Notes: generated by a model from the sequence alone, not told the origin. Positions 7,755 through 15,964 are shown, counted from the stretch's first letter. The stretch: DNA of 25,641 nt from JBGTKH01 sp041744735 (GCA_041744735.1 JBGTKH010000065.1:1-25641), one strand, 5' to 3'. Made by a program: numbers and translations.

Positions 7755-9173
7755 ATGGTGACGCTTCGCATTGCCAATGCCGCGGGATTTCTCGGAGACA
7801 ACCTGGATACTCCGCGCCTGCTCGTTGAAGCGGCCCAAGTGGAATATTTGACGCTGGAGTACTTGGCCGAACTGACGCTGTCGATCCTGGCGAGACAGCG
7901 CGAGAAGAACCCAGAGGCGGGATACGCGAACGACTTTCTCGACGTGCTGCGAAGTCTCGTCCCGGCGCTCCGGCAACAATCGCAACTGCACGTTGTCACC
8001 AATGCGGGCGGCATGAATCCGCCGTCGTGCGCCAAACAGGCAGCGAAGATCTTGACGGACCGCGGACTGCATGATGTGCAGATCGGTGTGGTAACCGGCG
8101 ACGATTTGCGCGGGCGCATCGACGAATTGTTTGCCGCCGATTGCAGTTTGCAGAATCTCGAAACCGGTCAGCCGTTGGCCGAGCTTGGCAAACCGGTGGT
8201 GAGTGCTAATGCATATCTCGGCGCAGCGCCGATTGTTCGCGCGCTGGCTGGCGGCGCGCGAATCGTGATCACCGGCCGCGTGGCCGATGCATCGTTGACC
8301 GTCGGGCCGGCCGTACATGAATTCGGCTGGGCATGGAACGATTGGAACCGGCTTGCCGCAGCCAGCGTCGCGGGACATCTAATTGAATGTGGAGCACAGG
8401 CGACAGGCGGCTATTCGACTATATGGCGAGATCGTAATTTGACTGACGTAGGCTATCCAATTGCCGAAATCGAGCCCGATGGCCGCTGTGTGATTACCAA
8501 GTCATCGGGCACGGGCGGAATCGTCAATCGGCACGCGGTTACCGAACAACTGGTCTACGAAATCGGCGACCCGAAACACTATCTGACTCCGGACGTGGAC
8601 GTCGACTTCACGGCGATCGAGGTTCAGGAAATCGGCACGGACCGTGTCGCCGTGCACGGCGCAACGGGGCAAGCGGCCCCCGACTCGTACAAAGTTTCGT
8701 TGGCTTATCGCGACGGTTACACAGCGAGCGGGCAACTGCTGGTGTACGGACCAGACTGTGTCGAAAGGGCGCGAGCCTGTGCCGAGATGGTCTTCAAACG
8801 TGTCCAACTTGCTGGCTTCGCGTTGGCCGACAAGTATGTCGAGTGTCTGGGAGTGGGGGAAGGCGTGCCGGGCCTGTCGAGCGCGGCTTCAAACAGCGAA
8901 TCTGTTGATCGATTGAGCACGTCGCACGTCTCGCCGCCGGAAGTCGTTTTACGAATCGCCGTCCATGATCCGCGCCGAGCAGCGGTCGAACAATTCACCA
9001 AAGAGATTGCGCCGTTGATCACCAGCGGGCCGGCGGGGCTGGCTGGTTATGCCTCGGGTCGCAATCCCGTGCGCGAAGTTTTTGCCTATTGGCCGGCACT
9101 CGTATCAAAACAATTCATAGAGCCGCGAGTTGAAATTCATGCGGCAAAACATTGGCAACAGTTGATCACATAG
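7755..9173 (+). CDS. AtuA-like protein, main domain (DUF1446)
   Basis: 472-residue protein of the DUF1446/AtuA family, found in acyclic terpene utilisation clusters of pseudomonads and in related acyl-CoA clusters; the biochemical role of AtuA is still unsettled. Family features: IANAAGFLGDNLDTPRLLVE at the start, then EYLTLEYLAELTLSIL, VTNAGGMNPPSCAKQ, ITGRVADASLTVGPAV, GHLIECGAQATGGYS, and a central KSSGTGGIVNRHAVTEQLVYE. ATG 7755 follows GAGGG closely. The full-length pseudomonad protein carries an additional C-terminal ferredoxin-fold domain. Here that domain is a separate gene starting 8 bases downstream, so the pair should act together. Confidence 0.9.
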   Translation: MVTLRIANAAGFLGDNLDTPRLLVEAAQVEYLTLEYLAELTLSILARQREKNPEAGYANDFLDVLRSLVPALRQQSQLHVVTNAGGMNPPSCAKQAAKILTDRGLHDVQIGVVTGDDLRGRIDELFAADCSLQNLETGQPLAELGKPVVSANAYLGAAPIVRALAGGARIVITGRVADASLTVGPAVHEFGWAWNDWNRLAAASVAGHLIECGAQATGGYSTIWRDRNLTDVGYPIAEIEPDGRCVITKSSGTGGIVNRHAVTEQLVYEIGDPKHYLTPDVDVDFTAIEVQEIGTDRVAVHGATGQAAPDSYKVSLAYRDGYTASGQLLVYGPDCVERARACAEMVFKRVQLAGFALADKYVECLGVGEGVPGLSSAASNSESVDRLSTSHVSPPEVVLRIAVHDPRRAAVEQFTKEIAPLITSGPAGLAGYASGRNPVREVFAYWPALVSKQFIEPRVEIHAAKHWQQLIT

Positions 9174-9180
9174 CCTCCCA

Positions 9181-9582
9181 ATGAATCACAACCCGCCATC
9201 GCAGGCAACAATCAAGCTCGGCCGGATCGCCACGGCGCGCAGCGGCGACAAAGGGAATCATGCCAACATCGGCGTCGTTGCATTCACCACTGCCGGTTAC
9301 GAGCATTTGGTTGCGCACTTGACGGCTGGCGTCGTCGAGCGCTTCTTCGCCGGACTGGGCGTCACGCGCGTCGAGCGATTTGAATTACCAAAGGTTGGGG
9401 CGCTGAATTTTCTATTATACAATGCACTGGGCGGCGGCGCGAGCCGCTCGTTGCGGATCGACACGCAAGGCAAGCTGCTCGGTACCGCGATCCAGCAATT
9501 AGAGCTGCCCGCGCCGCCGGATCTGCAGCCATTGTCGTTTAATCGCGACCCAATGGGGAGCGCTGGAGGACGGAGTCATTGA
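9181..9582 (+). CDS. AtuA-like C-terminal domain as a separate protein
   Basis: 133-residue protein matching the C-terminal AtuA-like ferredoxin-fold domain: KLGRIATARSGDKGNHANIG, then VERFELPKVGALNFLLYNAL and LGGGASRSLRIDTQGK. It begins 8 bases after the main AtuA-like gene and is probably its partner subunit. The natural domain appears to end near LELPAPPDLQP. The last 15 residues (SFNRDPMGSAGGRSH) and the stop codon are encoded by the left arm of a palindromic repeat (9535-9659), so the tail is probably a repeat-derived extension rather than part of the fold. Confidence 0.86.
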   Translation: MNHNPPSQATIKLGRIATARSGDKGNHANIGVVAFTTAGYEHLVAHLTAGVVERFFAGLGVTRVERFELPKVGALNFLLYNALGGGASRSLRIDTQGKLLGTAIQQLELPAPPDLQPLSFNRDPMGSAGGRSH

Positions 9583-9659
9583 CGCCGCAGTATGTGCCAC
9601 CAACCGAGATCGCAGCACAATGTCCCCTCCGCGCTGCCCATTGGGTCGCGGTTAAACGA
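9535..9659. repeat. Imperfect palindrome overlapping the 3' end of the AtuA-like small gene
   Basis: The left arm starts at 9535 (TCGTTTAATCGCGACCCAAT) and the right arm ends at 9659 (reverse complement TCGTTTAACCGCGACCCAAT). The outer ~23 bases match with a single difference; pairing then continues through GGAGCGC/GGCAGCGC and GGAGG with small gaps to about 9580 and 9618. The loop is about 37 bases. The left arm is inside a coding region and includes its stop; the right arm is intergenic, ahead of the enoyl-CoA hydratase gene. Confidence 0.82.
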
Positions 9660-9689
9660 TGTTTCGAACGACTTACCTAATGGGCCATC

Positions 9690-10475
9690 ATGTCCTCATC
9701 GCTTGTTCAAGTTAAGAAACATGCACCTAGCGGCACGATCATTTTGAATCGGCCGGAGAAACGCAATGCGCTGTCGCGGGCACTGCTGACCGATTTGATT
9801 CAGGCGCTGGACGATCTGCATCTGGAGCGGAAGGTTCGCGCCGTGATCCTGACCGGCGCCGGCAGCGCGTTTTGTGCCGGCATGGATCTGACCGAGATGC
9901 AAGAAACGGCCAAGCAAGACGACCCGCACTCGCAGTGGCATGACGACGTGGTGCTCTATCGCGACCTGATCGAAATGATGTTGCGTTTCCCTAAGCCGAT
10001 TATTGCGGCTGTAAATGGCCCGGCGGTGGCGGGCGGCGCGGGGCTGGTGTTGGCCTCGGATGTGGTCATCGGCACGCCGGACGCGAAATTCGGTTTGCCC
10101 GAGCCGCGGCGTGGTATCGTCGCGGGGCTCGTCTCGCCGCTACTGGTGTTTCGCCTCGGCGGCGGGCACGCGGCGAATCTGTTGCTGACCGCGCGGGTCA
10201 TCGCAGCCGACGAAGCTCATCGGCTGGGTCTGTACCACGAAATCGTGAAGACCGACAACGTTTGGGCACGGGCTCATGACCTCGCGTCCGAGTGCGCGCG
10301 ATCCGCTCCTGAAGCCTTACAACTGACCAAACGGATGCTCAACGAGACGATCGGTGAGCACCTGTTCACTCAGTTATCCGCTGGTGCAGCGGTCAGTGCT
10401 ACAGCCCGAACGACGGAGGCCGCCGCCGAGGGCTTGGCCGCATTTTTCGAGAAGCGCGAGCCCAAGTGGCCGTAA
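9690..10475 (+). CDS. Enoyl-CoA hydratase/isomerase family protein
   Basis: 261-residue crotonase-fold enzyme expected to hydrate an enoyl-CoA in the cytoplasm. Oxyanion-hole segments are GAGSAFCAGMDLTEM (57-70) and NGPAVAGGAGLVLASDVVI (109-127). KFGLPEPRRGIVAG places a candidate catalytic Glu at 138, and the second half of the usual ECH motif (GAGGTQ) is replaced by GLVSPL, suggesting a non-canonical substrate. In the Atu pathway the step after the carboxylase is hydration of isohexenylglutaconyl-CoA, and in the Liu pathway of methylglutaconyl-CoA; this enzyme could serve either. It follows the AtuA-like genes on the same strand, separated by the palindrome. Confidence 0.9.
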   Translation: MSSSLVQVKKHAPSGTIILNRPEKRNALSRALLTDLIQALDDLHLERKVRAVILTGAGSAFCAGMDLTEMQETAKQDDPHSQWHDDVVLYRDLIEMMLRFPKPIIAAVNGPAVAGGAGLVLASDVVIGTPDAKFGLPEPRRGIVAGLVSPLLVFRLGGGHAANLLLTARVIAADEAHRLGLYHEIVKTDNVWARAHDLASECARSAPEALQLTKRMLNETIGEHLFTQLSAGAAVSATARTTEAAAEGLAAFFEKREPKWP

Positions 10476-10649
10476 TTGCCGGATGTCGCTGTACGTCGCT
10501 CTGCGAAATTACTTGCAATTCCTCGGATAGCCGTATTTAATGGAAACTACGTTCACTTTTCGCCGGCTGACGTGTAGATTTGACAGCGGTTCGTTCGTTT
10601 TCCGTTGTCCGATTCAGGATGCGGGCCTCGTGTCCACAGGAGCGCTAAT

Positions 10650-11663
10650 GTGAAACTCAGACGCGAAGGGGCATTCACGCTCGTCGAATTGCTGGTCGTG
10701 ATTGCCATCATCGGCATCCTGGTTTCCTTGTTACTGCCCGCCGTACAAGCCGCGCGCGAGGCGGGCCGCCGCATTAGCTGCGTCAACAATTTGAAGCAAC
10801 TTGGCTTGGCCGTCCAAAACTATCACGACGTACAGCGCGTGCTGCCGGCGTCCGGCTTTCTGGCCCCTTCCACCGGAGCGCTAGATTTACGATCGGGAAG
10901 TAACTTCAGTTGGGCAGTATTAATGCTGCCACACCTGGAACAGCAGAATCTGTACGACCAGTTTGACTTCACTCAAACCGTGATGCAGCAGTCCACGAAC
11001 CCGCAGGCCCAGTTCATCGCGACCTTGCTATGTCCCAGCGACGCCGTCAACCGAGTCTATCTAATGGACGGCACTTTGACCTCAGGAAAACGTTTCGCCA
11101 AAGGCAACTACGCGGCGTTCGTCAGTCCCGTCCACACCGAGTATCAGCATATCTTTCCGGGCGCTGTGGCCTTCGGGCGCACCCAAAATATTTCCAGTGT
11201 CACAGACGGTACAAGCCACACGATGGTCATCTCCGAGGTGCGCAAACGAAGTCACGAGCAGGACCAGCGCGGCGCTTGGGCGTTACCCTGGACCGGCGCG
11301 ACGGCGTTGGCCATGGACATGCACCCTATCGGTGCTTTTACGGCCGGCGGTTACACCTACAACCCAAGCAGTCTTGGCGTAACGCAAACGCCTAACAATC
11401 AAGGTCCCAGCGTCGACATGCTGTACAACTGTCCCGACCCGGTTGGAGCACAACTGAGCAAGATGCCCTGCAATACGTTCGGCGGCGGTTCGGCGAATTA
11501 TCTGTCGGCGGCTCCGCGCAGCTTGCATCCGGGCGGCGCGAACGCGGTATTTCTGGACGGCAGTGTCGCCTTTGTGCCCAACCAAATCAACGAAATCACG
11601 ATGGCCTACCTGATCAGCATCAACGACGGCGAGACGCTCGATGTCTCGCAAATCGCCCGCTAA
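10650..11663 (+). CDS. DUF1559 pseudopilin-like protein
   Basis: 337-residue protein of the planctomycete DUF1559 (SBP_bac_10) family, processed and exported like type II secretion/type IV pilin subunits. The GTG at 10650 has AGGAG 8 bases upstream and yields a short basic leader (KLRREG), then AFTLVELLVVIAIIGILVSL, the prepilin helix; cleavage is before or after the Ala, the latter putting Glu at +5. Then come LLPAVQAAREAGRR, NNLKQLGLAVQNYHD and the C-terminal LHPGGANAVFLDGSVAFV that defines the family. The function of these abundant proteins is unknown. An in-frame extension to 10605 lacks any leader logic. Confidence 0.93.
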   Translation: MKLRREGAFTLVELLVVIAIIGILVSLLLPAVQAAREAGRRISCVNNLKQLGLAVQNYHDVQRVLPASGFLAPSTGALDLRSGSNFSWAVLMLPHLEQQNLYDQFDFTQTVMQQSTNPQAQFIATLLCPSDAVNRVYLMDGTLTSGKRFAKGNYAAFVSPVHTEYQHIFPGAVAFGRTQNISSVTDGTSHTMVISEVRKRSHEQDQRGAWALPWTGATALAMDMHPIGAFTAGGYTYNPSSLGVTQTPNNQGPSVDMLYNCPDPVGAQLSKMPCNTFGGGSANYLSAAPRSLHPGGANAVFLDGSVAFVPNQINEITMAYLISINDGETLDVSQIAR

Positions 11664-11680
11664 CGATTTACGCCCGCCTG

Positions 11681-12085
11681 ATGGAAGATAAACACCTGCC
11701 TGTGAAGTTAATCGCCGTGGCCGCGGTGTTGATGTTGTCGTCTTGGCTCTGGCCCAAACTAGTCGGCAATCGCCAGGCGTACTCCGAAGACGACGCGGTC
11801 AACTACCAAAAGGCAAGCGCCGAATTACACGATAAAATTCACGCCCACCATGGCCACGGACACGGAGCCCATTCCAGCGGTAATGGCAAGTTGGTCGAAT
11901 TCTCGGCCGATGCGGAACTTCAAGCAGCGAAGGACCGTTTTAACGAAGCCGTGGCCAGACGCGACTCGGCACTGACCCGCGGCCAAACGACCGGCATCGT
12001 ATTGCAGTGGCTGGCCATCCTTTGCGCGGCGGGCGGCGTGATTGTTTACGTCGTGCAACGCAATCGGAACAGCGAAAACGATTGA
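11681..12085 (+). CDS. Small His-rich membrane protein
   Basis: 134-residue protein starting 17 bases after the DUF1559 gene, so probably its operon partner. Two hydrophobic segments (about residues 7-26, LIAVAAVLMLSSWLWPK; and 106-125, VLQWLAILCAAGGVIVYVV) flank a hydrophilic middle. That loop contains HDKIHAHHGHGHGAHSSG (49-66), eight histidines in 17 positions, likely able to bind metals such as Zn, Ni or Cu, followed by a helical segment (ELQAAKDRFNEAVARRDSAL). Topology suggests the loop faces one side of the membrane. No family recognised. Confidence 0.78.
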   Translation: MEDKHLPVKLIAVAAVLMLSSWLWPKLVGNRQAYSEDDAVNYQKASAELHDKIHAHHGHGHGAHSSGNGKLVEFSADAELQAAKDRFNEAVARRDSALTRGQTTGIVLQWLAILCAAGGVIVYVVQRNRNSEND

Positions 12086-12437
12086 GCAGCGAATCCCATT
12101 TCGCACTATTTTCTAACTGTCCAGGCCGGACAGTTGCCGAGATGATAGCACCGGTTGGGGGCAATTTCGCAAAATTTCTGAGAATTCCGCCGATCAGATA
12201 TTCACAACGGCGCGGTCGGGTGATTAGAATGGTCGCGAGAGAAAGGAAAACTCGCACGTTCGGACGGCCGTTACTCTCGCCACATTCGTGGCGCCGCCTG
12301 AATGACGAAAGTATCTGTATCTCGTCTTAGTTTCGTCTTATCGATCGAGCAAACCCAACCACGATCGTAGGCGGCGCGTGCCGTGGGTGTTTGCGGTCCA
12401 TCCCAATTCACAGGGATACAATCTGGGGAGATGAATT
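12086..12437. other. Intergenic region upstream of the ArsR-type gene
   Basis: About 350 bases without a convincing gene. It holds a perfect 8-base stem, AACTGTCC (12115-12122) with GGACAGTT (12128-12135), just after the His-rich gene, possibly a terminator although no U-run follows. Near the regulator a direct repeat TCGTCTTA occurs at 12322-12329 and 12333-12340 (11-base period, one helical turn). It is a possible protein-binding site, perhaps for autoregulation. Confidence 0.35.
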
Positions 12438-12884
12438 ATGGCAGAGTCGCTCTTGATCACCAAACGGCAGCGGAGGAGTAAAAAGCACATGCTACAACCT
12501 GAAACCGAAGATTCCGCCGTGTCGCACATCACCGCGTTGCCGGACAACGTTGCCAAAGAGTTGGTGCAGCTATTCAAACTGTTCTCGGACGAGACACGGT
12601 TGCGAATCCTGCACTTCCTGATGCAACAAGAAGAGTTGAACGTGCGCGAGTTATGCGACCTGCTGGGGCAGAGCCAGCCGGCGGTGAGCCACCACCTGGC
12701 GCTGCTGCGCGTGGCCGGGCTCATCGAATCGCGGCGTGACGGAAAGCACAATTTCTACAGTATCCTGCACAAACGCTTCCGCGAGCTAATGGAGATGTTC
12801 TTCTCCGCCACCGGACAGCAAGGCGGCCGGATCTGCATGGAAAGTTTCGTGCTCAGCTACACGCCGGTTGAAGCCAACGACTAA
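12438..12884 (+). CDS. ArsR/SmtB-type winged-helix regulator
   Basis: 148-residue cytoplasmic DNA-binding protein. The winged helix runs from about residue 45 to 112: LFKLFSDETRLRILHFLM, ELNVRELCDLLGQSQPAVSHHLALL (recognition helix) and VAGLIESRRDGKHNFYSIL (wing). The ELCxLL region has a single Cys and no CxC, so the classical metal site of ArsR is not visible; regulation may be redox- or ligand-based instead. ATG 12438 has GGGGAG about 8 bases upstream. The first 35 residues are a basic, probably flexible extension. No target operon is obvious: the gene is flanked by a long upstream spacer and a convergent lipoprotein gene. Confidence 0.92.
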   Translation: MAESLLITKRQRRSKKHMLQPETEDSAVSHITALPDNVAKELVQLFKLFSDETRLRILHFLMQQEELNVRELCDLLGQSQPAVSHHLALLRVAGLIESRRDGKHNFYSILHKRFRELMEMFFSATGQQGGRICMESFVLSYTPVEAND

Positions 12885-12920
12885 TCCGTTTTTGATTTGA
12901 ATTGCGGCAACTCGTCGCGC

Positions 12921-12950
12921 CTTTGGAGTGCGGCGAGTCCTCGCCGCTTT
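12921..12950. repeat. Palindrome between convergent genes
   Basis: GCGGCGAG (12930-12937) pairs perfectly with CTCGCCGC (12940-12947) and is followed by TTT; the context CTTTGGAGT...TTTCAGAAT matches a repeat I recall as frequent in planctomycetes. Placed between the ends of the ArsR-type gene and the TlpA-like gene, it could stop transcription from either side. Confidence 0.55.
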
Positions 12951-12993
12951 CAGAATTTCGGATTCTTCCGGTTTGTGCGCTCGTCGCCTGCAC

Positions 12994-13620
12994 CTATTCC
13001 GCCGTGTCCGCAAGCAATTTCGACACCAATTCATTCACGTCCTGATACGTGAACGCGTCCTCTTCGTTCTGGATGGATTCGTTGTCAAACCGCTTTGCGA
13101 GTTTCCCCTGCCGGTCGTAAACATACACGGCCGGTGGTCCGCCCAATTCCAATAAGTTCAGCACGTCGTCCGCCGACTCGCTGCACAGCACGTTATCGAA
13201 CGTGGCTTCGCGGGTACGCAGAAAATCGAGCACGCGCTCTTGATACGCTTCCGGCGGCTTGTCTTTAAGCCCGATGTAATCCAAACTCAGACTGACGCAC
13301 GCCACCTTGTCCGGGCCATGCTGTTTGTGCAACGCCACCAGGCCCGGAAACTCTTTCATGCACGGCGGACAGGTCGTGCTCCACACGTCCACGACCACAA
13401 CCTTCCCTTTGTGGCCCGCCACGAGTTGCTGGAAATCCTCATAGCTAAGAATCTTCAAAGTGACTTCCGGCTTTTCCGGTTGAGGCGATGCGGTACCGGT
13501 ACCTGCGTCGCCATTCCCGTCTACCGCTTCCGATCCGCAGCCCGCGGTGGCCATCACCGCGACGAATAGAAACACGGCCGCAGTTACGTGTACAACGGCC
13601 ATCGGCTGTCGTCTGAACAT
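12994..13620 (-). CDS. TlpA/ResA-like thioredoxin-fold lipoprotein
   Basis: 208-residue exported protein. The N-terminus carries a basic start, a hydrophobic segment (AVFLFVAVMATAGC) and a lipobox-like end with C28 as the probable lipidated residue, then a flexible Gly/Ser/Pro linker. The thioredoxin fold starts near residue 55; VVVVDVWSTTCPPCMKEFPGLV carries the redox-active CPPC (C84, C87), and a cis-Pro is in ELGGPPAVYVYDRQG. It probably reduces disulfides or donates electrons outside the cytoplasmic membrane, for instance in cytochrome maturation. ATG 13620. Convergent with the ArsR-type gene and 137 bases downstream of the dehydrogenase operon start of the spacer. Confidence 0.9.
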   Translation of the reverse strand: MFRRQPMAVVHVTAAVFLFVAVMATAGCGSEAVDGNGDAGTGTASPQPEKPEVTLKILSYEDFQQLVAGHKGKVVVVDVWSTTCPPCMKEFPGLVALHKQHGPDKVACVSLSLDYIGLKDKPPEAYQERVLDFLRTREATFDNVLCSESADDVLNLLELGGPPAVYVYDRQGKLAKRFDNESIQNEEDAFTYQDVNELVSKLLADTAE

Positions 13621-13660
13621 AGAAAAACCCTCATTTCCTTGTAGAAAGTTGGTGGGCAGC

Positions 13661-13699
13661 GTTTGGTAGGACGCCCAAGTGGCAGGCTGTTTGGTAGGA
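13661..13699. repeat. Short direct repeat upstream of the TlpA-like gene
   Basis: GTTTGGTAGGA occurs at 13661-13671 and again at 13689-13699 in the same orientation, separated by 17 bases, in the spacer before the TlpA-like gene. It may be a regulatory site or a fragment of a dispersed repeat. Confidence 0.45.
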
Positions 13700-13757
13700 T
13701 GTTGCCGGGTATTCTAGCGCCGGGGTCACACTTTGTCAAAACGATGCTCGCCCGACT

Positions 13758-14870
13758 TCATCCTTCGGTATCCCAATCAACGATGACCTTGAGGCTATCG
13801 GAGTCGGCGGCTCGCTGAATGGCTTCTTGAATCTGCGAGTGATGAAACCGCTCGCTCTCGTTCGTCATCAGGTCGATTTTGGCCAAGCGACCTTCCGAGA
13901 GAAACTGATGGGCGAGTCGGATGCCTCGCATGCTCGATCCGTGCGTGGCTTGGTAACATTGCAGGCGGTAGTGGATGTCGTTGTTCAGATCCACTTCGTA
14001 CGCAATCCTCGGCTTCCCGCCGGCGCCTTTCACGCCCGCATGGGCGTCGAGCACCGTTCCGTAACCCATGAGCTTCGGCGCCAACTCATAGGCCGCCTGG
14101 ACCGGTGCATTGACCATCACAAAATGGGGTTCATTGAACGGCTTGCATTCCTGCAAGACGTTCTCGACAACAGCCTCGTCCCAACGGATGCCTACGACTG
14201 TCTCGTCGCCGAAATCCCGCAGCACACGTTCCAGCCGTTCCAGCCCGCGGTTGACGACGATGATCTTGCGGGCCTTCATCGCTTGCGCGCATTGCAGGGC
14301 ATACGTGCTCTGTGATCCCGCCCCGATCAGCACAACGATCCGATTCTCGATGCAATTGTTCACCCGCGTCATGCCTTCCAGGCAACAGGCAAGCGGCTCC
14401 AATTGGCAAGCGTGATCGGGATTGAACCCCGGCGCGAACTTAACCACCGGTCCAAAGCGAACGAACCAGTCAGGCAACACCGCGTGTGATCTCGCGAATC
14501 CTGGGAATTCGTGTCCGGTGGCTTGCGTGTTCGGACAGCTTGTCCAGTCGCCAGTACCGTGCTCGCCGCAGTAGACGCACGCGGCGTCGCCACAGGGAAT
14601 GTCGCATCCGATACCGACAAGATCGCCCGGTTGAAACTGTTCGACGCCTTCGCCCACCGCGTCGACAACGCAGCAGACTTCGTGGAGCAGCAGCGCCGGC
14701 CAGCGCTTGATGCGTGGCAATCCTTGTCGATAGATGACGACGTCGGATTGGCAGACCGACGTCTTGGCGGTTCGCACGCGAATCTCTCCGGGGTCGGGAT
14801 CTCGGACATCCTCTTCGACTGCCGCGAAGGTTCCGCCCGGATTGTTCAAATAGTAAGCAAGTCCGCTCAT
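13758..14870 (-). CDS. Medium-chain zinc-type dehydrogenase (divergent)
   Basis: 370-residue alcohol/polyol dehydrogenase of the MDR family. Catalytic zinc candidates are C40 (TSVCQSD), H63-E64 (LLHEV, replacing the usual GHE) and E158 (LEPLACC). A modified structural zinc loop has C93, C98, C101 and C112, with spacing unlike the standard C-x2-C-x2-C-x7-C. The Rossmann motif is VLIGAGSQSTYAL, where the third glycine of GxGxxG is Ser, so cofactor preference may differ. Last gene of the operon, starting 14 bases after the second dehydrogenase. It probably oxidises a sugar, polyol or sugar phosphate produced or consumed by its neighbours; substrate unknown. Confidence 0.88.
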   Translation of the reverse strand: MSGLAYYLNNPGGTFAAVEEDVRDPDPGEIRVRTAKTSVCQSDVVIYRQGLPRIKRWPALLLHEVCCVVDAVGEGVEQFQPGDLVGIGCDIPCGDAACVYCGEHGTGDWTSCPNTQATGHEFPGFARSHAVLPDWFVRFGPVVKFAPGFNPDHACQLEPLACCLEGMTRVNNCIENRIVVLIGAGSQSTYALQCAQAMKARKIIVVNRGLERLERVLRDFGDETVVGIRWDEAVVENVLQECKPFNEPHFVMVNAPVQAAYELAPKLMGYGTVLDAHAGVKGAGGKPRIAYEVDLNNDIHYRLQCYQATHGSSMRGIRLAHQFLSEGRLAKIDLMTNESERFHHSQIQEAIQRAADSDSLKVIVDWDTEG

Positions 14871-14884
14871 ATGCTCATGTGATT

Positions 14885-15964
14885 TCAGCTATGCGAGGAA
14901 TCGTTGGGATGTATTAAGACCTTCGAAAAGAATTCCGACTGGTCACGCATCATTTGCAATGCACCGATGCCGCCGGAAAGCGGGATCCGGTGCGTGATCA
15001 GCGGCTTTAGATCGAGCGTGCCGCTGGCCATGGCATCGAGTGCCGTGCGCCAATCATCGTCGTCTCCGTAGACGCTGAATTCGGAATTCCATGTGCCCAG
15101 CAAATCCACCTCGCGTCGCATGACTTGCGAGATGAGGGTTGCCGGCAGGGTGACGTCGGCCGCCGGGTTGCCCAGCAGCACGATGCGGCCCTCGCGACGT
15201 GTTACTTGCAGGGCAGCGATCATGGTCGACGGCACACCAGCGGCCTCGATCGCCACGTGCACGCCGCGGCCGCCCGTCAGATCACCAATGGCTGCGGAGG
15301 CATCGACCTGACGGCTGTCGAATGTAGAAGCGAAACCAAGCTTGCGGGCGAGTTCCATCTTTTCCGGCACGATGTCGAACAAAGCAATCTTGGCTGCGCC
15401 CATCGACCGGACCCACTGGGCGACCATCATGCCGATGGGTCCCAAGCCAAAGATCGCCACCGTATCGCCCAGCCGCAAGTTTGCTCGACGTACGGCGTGC
15501 AGCGCGACGGCCGCTGGTTCGGTCATAGCCGCTTCTTCCAGCGAGACGTTGTCGGGAACTCGAATCAGATTTCGCGTCGGCGCGATGACGTATTCAGAGA
15601 ACGCCCCGTCGCTGCGCGAGCCGAGATAGTCGTAACCGTCCGACTGAGCATACTTGCCCTGCTCGCAAGCCGGCTGATCCTCGCGCCACAGCAATGGAAA
15701 GACGGTCACGCGGTCGCCGATCTTGTATTCCGCGACACCTTCGCCGCAAGCCTCGATGGTTCCCGCGAATTCGTGCCCGCAGATCGTGGGGAAACTGTAC
15801 GTGCCTTTGACAAAGCAACGTGGAATATCCGAGCCACAAACACCGCAAAACCCGATCCGCACTCGCACCGTGCCGGGCCGTAGCTCGGGAACAGGAACCT
15901 GCTCGTACCGCAAATCGGAGACGCCGTGCAGAACAATGGCGTCCATCGTGTCGGAAGTACTCAT
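14885..15964 (-). CDS. Medium-chain zinc-type dehydrogenase, GatD-like
   Basis: 359-residue MDR dehydrogenase most like galactitol-1-phosphate/sorbitol dehydrogenases. Catalytic site: C43 in GFCGVCGSD, H64-E65 in ICGHEFAG, E149 in AMTEPAAVALHA. Cofactor site: IFGLGPIGMMVAQ (GxGxxG, residues 173-178) with D at the end of the second strand (ALFDIVPEK), favouring NAD. YDYLGSRSDGAFSEY is a strong likeness to GatD. The structural zinc loop is largely lost: only C100 remains (LLWREDQPACEQGKY). The ATG at 15964 shares one base with the stop of the fusion gene (TAATG), which implies coupled translation and supports this start over the ATG six codons later. Confidence 0.9.
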   Translation of the reverse strand: MSTSDTMDAIVLHGVSDLRYEQVPVPELRPGTVRVRIGFCGVCGSDIPRCFVKGTYSFPTICGHEFAGTIEACGEGVAEYKIGDRVTVFPLLWREDQPACEQGKYAQSDGYDYLGSRSDGAFSEYVIAPTRNLIRVPDNVSLEEAAMTEPAAVALHAVRRANLRLGDTVAIFGLGPIGMMVAQWVRSMGAAKIALFDIVPEKMELARKLGFASTFDSRQVDASAAIGDLTGGRGVHVAIEAAGVPSTMIAALQVTRREGRIVLLGNPAADVTLPATLISQVMRREVDLLGTWNSEFSVYGDDDDWRTALDAMASGTLDLKPLITHRIPLSGGIGALQMMRDQSEFFSKVLIHPNDSSHS

